Shown here in pieces: positions 30,618-37,794 of a DNA stretch of 50,994 nt (positions within the stretch are counted from its first letter, which is position 1; every line of letters starts with the position of its first letter). The notes beneath the pieces were generated by a model. The model was not told the origin of the DNA and made no database searches. It worked only from the letters and a program-made list of their open reading frames with translations. Where the stretch lies: NCBI GenBank assembly GCA_017481495.1, contig JAFUPC010000123.1, positions 1 to 50,994 of the forward strand, in the 5' to 3' direction. This DNA comes from Clostridia bacterium (GTDB lineage: Bacteria; Bacillota; Clostridia; Oscillospirales; CAG-272). Both the position numbers and the translations under genes were made by a program.

Positions 30618-32339
30618 TTACTTCACATATGCCAATGTTTCCACACCCCGGTCGGAAACATTCTCCCCGATCTCCACATCCTCACAATTCACCGCAACAA
30701 TATCATACTTTGCATATTCCGCGCGGTCACAGGGCGCGTAGCAGCAGTGCTCAAAGACATTGCCCTCAATGCGCACGCCTTTGGCGGAGGAGACGTAGAT
30801 GGCGCTCTGCGGGATGTCGCGGAAGCGGTTGCCGTGGATATGGATGTTTTCGTGGACGCCGGCAGGATAGCCGGCGGTGTTGCCGTCGTGGCACGCCTTG
30901 AAGATGACAGCGCCCTGGTTTGCGCCGCTTTCGATGTGGGCGCAGTGTTCGATGATGTTGTTCCGGATTTCGACATTGCGGCACGGGCCGACCTCCCACC
31001 AAACGCGGATGTCCGGGGCAAACAGCAGTGCCGCGAGCGACATTCCGCTGATGTGGCTGTTTTCAATCAGCACGTTATGTGTCTGGACGAGAAAACCGCG
31101 CGCACGGGTATTGCGGACACAGCAGGAATCAATGTGCAAAGCAGCAAAATATTCCGCGTTTGCAAGGGTGTCCCCGACGGAAAATGTTCCGCTCTCCTCC
31201 CGGTACACCGCGCGGATGGCGCCCGTTTCCGTATCCGCATCGACACGCTCCACCCGGAACGTGCCTTTCTGTAAAAACGTCTCCGAGTCGTAAACGTAGA
31301 TTGTGTCACCCGGCTCTGCCCACCGTGCGGGAAGCGGATGCACCTCATGGCGGCGCGGACAAATCATCGTCACGGTCTTGTTTTCAGGGTCAAGTGCATG
31401 GATGCCGCCCGCCGTGCCGTGGATGTTCAGCGTATCGTCGCCCATGCCTTCCATGTTGCAGTGGCGCAGGGTCAGCTTTCCCGCAAGACCCAGCGCGTGG
31501 ATGCCGTCGGCGTTGGCGGCTTTCAGGCGGGTCGAGGTGTCGGGAACGCGGATGCAGAAATTGTCAAAGGTAAAGTTTTCCGAGCGTGGACGGATGGTCG
31601 CGCCAAAGCTTGCGGCGGAATAAATGACAATATTTTCCAGCGTGACGTCCCGACAGGAGCTGAAATTGAAGATCGAGTTGCCGTAAATCTCATATCGGAC
31701 GTTGATACGGTGTCCTGTGTGGAGCTTCGGCGAAATTTTACCGCCGCCCAGCTTCATGCGCACCATATGCTCTCCGATGACATCATAGTCAAGGCCGACG
31801 AGCCGCATTCCTATCGTTCCGTCGGGAGCAGTCCATTGTTGTTCTGTGGGCGTGTTGTGATACGTCGCCATCGCGTAATCGGGCGAGCCTTTTTCGTCAA
31901 AGCTGTTCGTTCCGCAGAAATGCTCCCGCCCCGTGACGGGAAATTCCCCGTCTATGCGCATATCGACCGTGCTGGCATCATAGTCAATCGCCGTGACCGT
32001 CCCCGCGGCGCCGATGGGATTGTCTGTGTCAAAAAAGAAATCGCAGACGGTAAGGTCGGCGCAGTCCTCAAAGCAGAACACGTCATTGTTTTCCGAAATT
32101 GGCCCGCACGGGTCGAAATGCGCGACAACGGTGGACGAATTGCCGTGGAGTGTCAGATGCTTTGCCCCTCTTATACGGATGGGGCGGAAGATACGGTATG
32201 TCCCCTTCGGAAAATGAACATGGGTCTCGTCCTCGCCGTATTCCAATGTGTCGAAAAATGCCTGTACAGCGGCGGCGGAATCTTCGTTTGTGTCCGGGAC
32301 GATTCCATATGCCCGAAGATCGTAAACTGCGGTGGTCAT
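30618..32339 (-). CDS. Right-handed beta-helix enzyme, GH110-like
   Basis: A 573-residue protein without signal peptide. It opens with YDLRAYGIVPDTNEDSAAAV and FPKGTYRIF, as in beta-helix glycosidases, and carries a central DGIHALGLAGKLTL and MEGMGDDTLNIHGT that resemble the active-site region of GH110 alpha-1,3-galactosidases. Many NxxIxxxxx coils follow (for example NVLIENSHISGMS, NVEIRNNIIEHC). The Asp pair in GMGDD is the best candidate for catalysis. The GH110 assignment is by motif resemblance; another beta-helix family is possible. GGAGG lies 9-10 nt before the ATG, and a consensus promoter precedes it, so it is a single-gene unit. Confidence 0.65.
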   Translation of the reverse strand: MTTAVYDLRAYGIVPDTNEDSAAAVQAFFDTLEYGEDETHVHFPKGTYRIFRPIRIRGAKHLTLHGNSSTVVAHFDPCGPISENNDVFCFEDCADLTVCDFFFDTDNPIGAAGTVTAIDYDASTVDMRIDGEFPVTGREHFCGTNSFDEKGSPDYAMATYHNTPTEQQWTAPDGTIGMRLVGLDYDVIGEHMVRMKLGGGKISPKLHTGHRINVRYEIYGNSIFNFSSCRDVTLENIVIYSAASFGATIRPRSENFTFDNFCIRVPDTSTRLKAANADGIHALGLAGKLTLRHCNMEGMGDDTLNIHGTAGGIHALDPENKTVTMICPRRHEVHPLPARWAEPGDTIYVYDSETFLQKGTFRVERVDADTETGAIRAVYREESGTFSVGDTLANAEYFAALHIDSCCVRNTRARGFLVQTHNVLIENSHISGMSLAALLFAPDIRVWWEVGPCRNVEIRNNIIEHCAHIESGANQGAVIFKACHDGNTAGYPAGVHENIHIHGNRFRDIPQSAIYVSSAKGVRIEGNVFEHCCYAPCDRAEYAKYDIVAVNCEDVEIGENVSDRGVETLAYVK

Positions 32340-32376
32340 GGTGTGGGTACCTCCGAGGAATTATTTTTCTGATTGG

Positions 32377-32405
32377 ATTATATCATAAAATCGGGCGGAT
32401 GTCAA
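32377..32405 (-). promoter_or_regulatory. Consensus promoter of the beta-helix gene
   Basis: On the minus strand TTGACA (32405-32400), 17-bp spacer, TATAAT (32382-32377). Confidence 0.88.
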
Positions 32406-32459
32406 GGGGCGGGTGAGAAACAGGAATCGAAAAGTTGACAGTATCGCCCCAAAAACACC

Positions 32460-32489
32460 AAAGGTGCCGGATCCGATGCGGCACCTTTT
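32460..32489. terminator. Terminator of the Tad/signalling gene block
   Basis: AAAGGTGCCG (32460-32469) pairs perfectly with CGGCACCTTT (32479-32488), with A and T tracts on both sides. It lies 34 bp beyond the last gene of the minus-strand block. Confidence 0.85.
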
Positions 32490-32522
32490 CTGTATCATGT
32501 CAATTTATCCGATTTTATCTCC

Positions 32523-33044
32523 TTACTCCACAATCCCCACAATCCCCGCCATCCCCAGTATCACGGCAATCAATAAATGATACCACAAAAGCAATCCTCC
32601 CCCACCGATCAACCGGCGCAGGGGAATCCTCCGCACGTCCCCGCCGAGCAAATACACCAGAAGCCCGGTGATGAGGACGGAGAAGACGAATCCCGTAGCT
32701 GTGACGGGGAGTGTATGCGGATACCCGACGGCGGCGAGCACGGCATACAGCACCGCACATCCGCCCTCGGTGAGCGGGTAGTGAAGCGCGATCGGCTTTT
32801 TACAGCAGCGGCATTTGCCGCCGAGGATGAGGTAGCCGAGGATGGGGATCTGCTCCCAGAGCGAAAGCGTATGTCCGCAGTGGGGGCAGAAGCAGGAACC
32901 GGTGACGAGCTTTTGTTCCCGTTTGCGGTCGCTGTCATCGGCGGAGCGCGTCAGGCGGTAGGCAAGGGTATTGAGAAAGCATCCGATGACCAGTCCTCCC
33001 GCCGCGGCGGCGGAAACGTACAGAATGTTCATCCGTGTCTGCAC
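32523..33044 (-). CDS. Stand-alone N-terminal (DiS_P_DiS) domain of a prepilin peptidase
   Basis: A 173-residue membrane protein that matches only the N-terminal half of type IV prepilin peptidases: membrane helix, GCFLNTLAYRL (compare GSFLNVVIYRLP), then the zinc-type cysteines Cys53-x2-Cys56 and Cys78-x2-Cys81 and three more membrane helices. The aspartate motifs of the A24 protease domain are absent; a complementary catalytic half is encoded at 44639-45304. The start is GTG 33044, right after the previous stop, or ATG 33032. It is the last gene of the block. It may act as a partner or methyltransferase-type accessory of the split peptidase. Confidence 0.8.
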   Translation of the reverse strand: MQTRMNILYVSAAAAGGLVIGCFLNTLAYRLTRSADDSDRKREQKLVTGSCFCPHCGHTLSLWEQIPILGYLILGGKCRCCKKPIALHYPLTEGGCAVLYAVLAAVGYPHTLPVTATGFVFSVLITGLLVYLLGGDVRRIPLRRLIGGGGLLLWYHLLIAVILGMAGIVGIVE

Positions 33045-33677
33045 TTACGCCTGCGGGGGGACGGGCGGCGGCGGTGTCTGCGGCTTGTCCGGGGCAGTGT
33101 CTGCCGGGGCAGGTTCTACCGGGGCAGTGTCTGCCGGTGTTCCGCATTTCAAGCAGAAGCGGTCGGCAGCACCCAACTCCGCGCCGCAGTTGGTGCAGAA
33201 GCGCTTTTTGGGTGCGGGGGGCGGCGCTTCCGGCGAAACGGGTCTCGGCACTTCCGGTCTCGGGGGCTCCGGTCTCGGCGGTTCCGGCGGTGGAGGGGGC
33301 GGCATCTCGCCGGGCTTTGCATCGGGTGCGGGTGCCGGATGCGGCATCGGTGGCGGGAGCGGTTTCGGGTTCTTTTTTAATATCACAGCGGCGATTAACG
33401 CGATGACCGCGCCGAGGATGAGGAACACGGGGAACTGGCGGTAAAGCTGTCCCGTGGTTGCCGACACCCGGAGCAGATGCGTTCCGCGGGTCATAATGAA
33501 CATCCACGCGCCGAGCAGTACCAGTACCGCCGCGAGCACGAGCAGAAATCCTCCCGTCAAGCGGGCGGTCTTTCGCTGCTGTTCCCGTTCTTCAAAGGAA
33601 ACGGGTTCTCCGACCGGTGTGCCGCCGGGCATTTCCGGCATCGGCTGTTCCGGTACGGGCTTTTTGTTTTTCTTCAT
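33045..33677 (-). CDS. Two-helix membrane protein with C-terminal zinc ribbon
   Basis: A 210-residue protein: hydrophilic Pro-rich N terminus, two membrane segments (about 40-62 and 81-99), a long Pro-rich linker (about 104-155, PPPPPPEPPRPEPP) and a zinc ribbon (FCTNCGAELGAADRFCLKCG), then a Pro-rich tail. Zinc ribbons of this type often sit in Firmicutes signalling proteins. Its stop abuts the following gene. Function is unknown; the Pro-rich arm suggests a protein-binding tether at the membrane. Confidence 0.75.
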   Translation of the reverse strand: MKKNKKPVPEQPMPEMPGGTPVGEPVSFEEREQQRKTARLTGGFLLVLAAVLVLLGAWMFIMTRGTHLLRVSATTGQLYRQFPVFLILGAVIALIAAVILKKNPKPLPPPMPHPAPAPDAKPGEMPPPPPPEPPRPEPPRPEVPRPVSPEAPPPAPKKRFCTNCGAELGAADRFCLKCGTPADTAPVEPAPADTAPDKPQTPPPPVPPQA

Positions 33678-33689
33678 ATGCGCACCCCC

Positions 33690-35960
33690 TTATTTGCTGT
33701 ACGCCGAACCGCCTGTTTGACGGTAGCTGTCATATGCCGGTACCCGTTCGGCTTCGGCGAGAATCTCCTCATACGACACGCCGACGTTGTAGTCGCCGTC
33801 GGTCACGGACCCCGTCGTGTTCGTCTCGATGTGCAGATTCCGCGCAAAGATGTCCGGCTCGGTCTCGGCTTCAAATTCGAGTACATAGTCGTTGACCATC
33901 GTTTCGCCGATGGAAGAATAAATATCGGAAAGCAGTGCCGAGTTGTCCGCCGACAGGAATCTGCCGCCCGTGCTCTCCGCGATGTGGGCGAGATAATCGC
34001 TGTCCGCGCCGCCGAATCCGATGGAATACACGCAGACGTTCTGCGCGCGCAGGGTTTCCAGCACCGCGTCAATGGCGGCGGGATTGCCGTCCGAGCCGTC
34101 CGAGAGGAGAATGACGGTGCGCCGTCCGGTTCCGTGGGACAACGCTTCACAGGCTGTGGAAAGTCCCGACTGGATGTCCGTTCCGCCGCCGGCTTCAATG
34201 GCGTTCACGGCGCGGAGCATTTCCGTCCGACCGGTGCCGAGGGGCGACAGCAGCTCTGCCGACGAGTCAAACGCGACGACACCGAGCGACAGACCGTCGT
34301 CCGCGTTGCGGATGAAGTTGATGACGGCGTTCTTCGTGTCTTCCATCGCCGTGCCGCCCATACTGCCGCTTCGGTCGATGACGAGGATGACGGACATTTC
34401 TTCGTCGGTTTCCAAATCCTTGGCATCGACAATGCGCACGGAGACCGGATTGCCCATATCAAGCACGGTGAAATCGCTCTTTTTCATGTTGAGTGCTTCC
34501 CCGTCGTCGGAGGAAACATTCACGGTTACGCGCACGGTCGGGTACGCGCTTGCATCAATGGAGCGGATATTGAGTCCGCGGTAGACCCGCGCCAGCACTT
34601 CCAAAACGAAATCATAATAGGAATCATCGCTGTAAGTGTAGCCGTAGTTATACCCGCCGGTTTCCAGAATGCCGAGCAGGTCGGCAATGCGATCCCAGAT
34701 GGTGCGGCGCGCCTCGCTCTGCCCGTAACCGGAGGCTTCGCGGTAGTTTTCCACAAGGAATGTGAGATTTGCTGTGACCGGTTCTGCGGCGGATGAAACC
34801 GCATTCCCGTTTGAGGTGTCCGTCAGCTGCTCGCGCAGAAGCTCCGATGCCGTATCCTCGTCGCCTGCGCGGAAATACAGCTGGGAAAGCTCAATGGCGT
34901 ATGCGGCGGTATTGCGGTCGGACAGGGGCGTTGTCGTTTCGATGAAGTTGATGGCGCGGCGGACGGGTTCGCGGAGCATTGCCGCCTGGGTGTCCGAAAT
35001 TTCCTGCTCGATCTTCTGCATCTGCTCCGACAGCGTTTTCAGCTCCCGTTCCTCGGTCGCGTTGTAATACTGCTCCTGCACTTGATACAATTCGCTGTAC
35101 AGGTTTGAAATCGTTTCCTGCTGTGCGCCCGCGGACGTATCGGCAGTTTTGTCAAGCTGTACATAACCGGTCGCGGCAAGGTTGGCAAGTGCGGCGCGGT
35201 TTTCAAAGGAATTGTCTGCCGACAACAGCTGTTCCGCCGCGCGGTAGGCGTTGTCGTATTCGCCACTCCGGATGGAGGACAGCATCTGTACCTTTTTGGA
35301 GAGCAGGGACGAATCCTTTTCCAGTTCCTCGTCCGACACCGTCTGAATGCTTCCCGCGGTCAGCATTTCCTGCATGGCAAGGATCGCCGCGGACGTCTTT
35401 TTGACGTTGATCTCATTCTGTACTTTCAGAAGGATGGAAAGCAGATCGTCGCGCGTTTCGTCGTCCAGGGTCACTTCCACCCCGGTGAGATAACTGTCCA
35501 CCGAACCCTCGGCGGGTGTGGAACGTTCCTTTGCCGCGACGGCGGCATCGCGCACCTCGGACAGAAGCCCGTATCCCCGGTCGGAAAGATACCCATCCGC
35601 CAGGGTAATGGCTTCGTCGTAATCGGCGGAAAATCCTGCCGCAAGCACGATGAGCGTGCGGGAAATGTCGTTCGATTTCTTCTGCTCGGACTGCGTAGCA
35701 AGGCTTCTGCCGTCCTCGTAGCTGCCAAGCTCCAACAGCTTCGATGCAACGTAGTTCTGCTGTGCAACGAGCGTGTTGACGCGGCTTCGGTTGACAAGCG
35801 TGACAACGGCAAATACCGCAATGCACACCGCGATGAGGATCAGCACAACTGCCAGAAGGCGTTTTTTCCCTTTGGACATCGAGGACTTCGGTGCGCGCAC
35901 CGACTTCGGAGGACGTGCTGTTCTCGGAAGACGTGCCGGTCGTTCTTTCTTTTGTTTCAT
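33690..35960 (-). CDS. Membrane-anchored VWA-domain protein
   Basis: A 756-residue protein with a basic cytoplasmic N terminus, one membrane helix (about 34-56), a long helical region (about 60-420) that is Glu/Gln-rich and partly coiled coil (EQYYNATEERELKTLSEQM), and a von Willebrand A domain (about 500-700). The MIDAS motif is intact: Asp529-Arg-Ser-Gly-Ser in VIDRSGSMGG, with TDIQSG and LLSDGSDGN downstream. VWA domains bind ligands through a metal. ATG 35960 follows AGGAGG by 9 nt and is preferred over the ATG at 35969, which touches the ribosome site. It lies 15 nt after the TPR/LRR gene. Probably an exposed adhesive or scaffold part of the pilus-linked complex. Confidence 0.85.
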   Translation of the reverse strand: MKQKKERPARLPRTARPPKSVRAPKSSMSKGKKRLLAVVLILIAVCIAVFAVVTLVNRSRVNTLVAQQNYVASKLLELGSYEDGRSLATQSEQKKSNDISRTLIVLAAGFSADYDEAITLADGYLSDRGYGLLSEVRDAAVAAKERSTPAEGSVDSYLTGVEVTLDDETRDDLLSILLKVQNEINVKKTSAAILAMQEMLTAGSIQTVSDEELEKDSSLLSKKVQMLSSIRSGEYDNAYRAAEQLLSADNSFENRAALANLAATGYVQLDKTADTSAGAQQETISNLYSELYQVQEQYYNATEERELKTLSEQMQKIEQEISDTQAAMLREPVRRAINFIETTTPLSDRNTAAYAIELSQLYFRAGDEDTASELLREQLTDTSNGNAVSSAAEPVTANLTFLVENYREASGYGQSEARRTIWDRIADLLGILETGGYNYGYTYSDDSYYDFVLEVLARVYRGLNIRSIDASAYPTVRVTVNVSSDDGEALNMKKSDFTVLDMGNPVSVRIVDAKDLETDEEMSVILVIDRSGSMGGTAMEDTKNAVINFIRNADDGLSLGVVAFDSSAELLSPLGTGRTEMLRAVNAIEAGGGTDIQSGLSTACEALSHGTGRRTVILLSDGSDGNPAAIDAVLETLRAQNVCVYSIGFGGADSDYLAHIAESTGGRFLSADNSALLSDIYSSIGETMVNDYVLEFEAETEPDIFARNLHIETNTTGSVTDGDYNVGVSYEEILAEAERVPAYDSYRQTGGSAYSK

Positions 35961-35975
35961 GACAGTCATCCTCCT

Positions 35976-37496
35976 TTACTTATGATTGCTCTGCCCCTGC
36001 TGTGCGGCAAGGTTCAACAGATCCACGTCAATGCGGGTCAGGTGCGGGTAAATGCTTCGCACGCTTTCCCCGTCCGCAATCGGATTGCCGCGCACCATCA
36101 AGACGGACAGATTCCCAAGCGCGGACACGGGTGCAACGGACGAAACCGTGTTGCCGTACATCCACAGCTCGGAAAGCGCGGAAAGGTTTGCAACGGGCGA
36201 AATGTCCGAAATCAGATTGTCCGAGATGTCAAGCAGCGTGAGCGCGGTCAGAGACGACACGGGGGAAATGTCCGTGATGCGGTTGCCCCAGAGGGACAGC
36301 GTTTCAAGGGTGGACAGCGACGAAAGCGCGGAAATGTCATCAATGTCGTTCCATCCAAGGCACAGCGCGGTCAGAGATGTCATCTGCCCAAGGACGGAAA
36401 TGTCGTTTGCATCGAGTCCGCAGGCGATGAGCGACAGGTGCTTCAGTGCCGGAATGCGCACCACGGCAGAAATGTCAAGCGACGGCTGGTACGCGATTTC
36501 CAGATCGGAGAGAAACGGCATATACTGCAGATCCGCAAGCGTGGTAAGGTCGCCCTCGGCGTACTGCTTCTGATAATCGGAGGTGTAACTGCCGTAGCTG
36601 ACGGTCACGCTTTCGCCGTTTTCGTGATAGGTCAGGGACACGGGAGCGGTTTCCGCGCGGTACGCGGTGCCAATGATATAAAGGGAGGTAATCTGCGCGA
36701 TGTCGTCGTTGTGGATGTCCTCGTCATAGGAAAGTCCCAGCTCCGCGCGGATGATATTTTCCACAAGCGGGTCGGATACGTCAATGACGGTCTCGGCGAT
36801 GTTAATTGTGAACGTCCCGACCGAAATCTCGCTCATGAAGCCGCTTGTGTTGACCGCCGCCGCACGGATGACGTTTTCGCCGTTGTACATGACAAGCGGT
36901 GCGGTGTAAACGGCGGAATCCACGGTCGGGTCACTGCCGTCGGTCGTATAATAGACGGTATCGGCGGCATCCGCCATCACCGTGACCATGATGCGATCGT
37001 CGTATACGCCGCTTTCGTAGTCAAAGGCCGGGGCGGTCGGATGGGTCAGCGTATACCAGGCGAGCAGTTCCTCGTTTTTTGCAAGGTCGATGTGCTGTGC
37101 CGCATCCGCCATGACCGCCTGCGCCGCATCGTTCTGTCCGTCGCGGATGAGCAGGTCGGCAAGGAGCGGATAGACCTCCTCGGTGTCGGGGTCGCGTTCC
37201 AGAAGCGTGCGGTAGATGTTCTCCGCATAAACGTCCTGTCCGCCCGCCTCGTAGCATTCCGCCATACCGAGGTTCGCTTTGATATGATATTTGTCAATGT
37301 TCAGTGCCTGCTGGTAGCAGATGCTCGCCTGCTCGTAATTCAGGTCCGACAGATACCGGTCGCCCTCCGCAACGTAGGAGCGCACCTGCTTTGCCCGGTT
37401 ATACTGCCAGACCCCGACAAGCGCACCGGCTGTCACAAGCAATACGCACGGCAGAACAATGACCGCCGTCTTGTGGCGTTTCAGAAAGTTTGACAT
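35976..37496 (-). CDS. TPR / chitobiase-C-like / leucine-rich-repeat membrane protein
   Basis: A 506-residue protein with a membrane helix (11-30), TPR-like helices (36-150), a chitobiase/beta-hexosaminidase C-terminal-like Ig domain (155-228, VYYTTDGSDPTVDSAVY) and leucine-rich repeats to about 490, of the internalin-like DIS pattern (LTALCLGWNDIDDISALSSL). The LRR points outside the cell if the N terminus is inside. AAAGGA lies 13 nt before the ATG. These parts all mediate protein binding, so it is probably an extracytoplasmic scaffold or sensor in the Tad/kinase block. Confidence 0.85.
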   Translation of the reverse strand: MSNFLKRHKTAVIVLPCVLLVTAGALVGVWQYNRAKQVRSYVAEGDRYLSDLNYEQASICYQQALNIDKYHIKANLGMAECYEAGGQDVYAENIYRTLLERDPDTEEVYPLLADLLIRDGQNDAAQAVMADAAQHIDLAKNEELLAWYTLTHPTAPAFDYESGVYDDRIMVTVMADAADTVYYTTDGSDPTVDSAVYTAPLVMYNGENVIRAAAVNTSGFMSEISVGTFTINIAETVIDVSDPLVENIIRAELGLSYDEDIHNDDIAQITSLYIIGTAYRAETAPVSLTYHENGESVTVSYGSYTSDYQKQYAEGDLTTLADLQYMPFLSDLEIAYQPSLDISAVVRIPALKHLSLIACGLDANDISVLGQMTSLTALCLGWNDIDDISALSSLSTLETLSLWGNRITDISPVSSLTALTLLDISDNLISDISPVANLSALSELWMYGNTVSSVAPVSALGNLSVLMVRGNPIADGESVRSIYPHLTRIDVDLLNLAAQQGQSNHK

Positions 37497-37574
37497 GATG
37501 GTTGGGGGTTCCTTTCGTTTTTTTCTTGAGATGATGGAATGGGGAGGGGGATGTTTTGGGGAGAGAACAGAGGG

Positions 37575-37627
37575 AAGGTTTCTCGTGCGAACCGTTCAGC
37601 CCGTATTCTTGCAAATGTAAAGTTTTA
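37575..37627 (-). repeat. CAAG..TAC...GTTCGCACGAGAAACC dispersed repeat
   Basis: Read on the minus strand: AAAACTTTACATTTGCAAGA, then ATACGGGCTGAACGGTTCGC and ACGAGAAACC. It aligns with 40386-40436 and 44577-44630, which lie on the other strand. All three copies sit in gaps of the same block of genes. Confidence 0.6.
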
Positions 37628-37646
37628 TCCGCCCGTCCCCGCTGCT

Positions 37647-37778
37647 TCAATCCTCCCCGTTCTCAATCTTTCTCACCAACCGTTTCCGCTTGGCACGAAA
37701 TACGGGGATGAGAATGAGAAGCAGGACAAGGGCGGAAGCGACACACGCGATGCCGCCGTAAAAGAGAAGATTTTCCAT
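37647..37778 (-). CDS. Small single-pass membrane protein (43 aa)
   Basis: ATG 37778 follows AAAGGA at a normal distance and encodes MENLLFYGGIACVASALVLL and more: one membrane helix (about 5-27) and a basic tail (FRAKRKRLVRKIENGED). It is 16 nt after the kinase gene. Small helices of this type often tune a larger membrane partner, here perhaps the kinase; that is inference only. Confidence 0.7.
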   Translation of the reverse strand: MENLLFYGGIACVASALVLLLILIPVFRAKRKRLVRKIENGED

Positions 37779-37794
37779 TATCGTTGTTCCTTTC

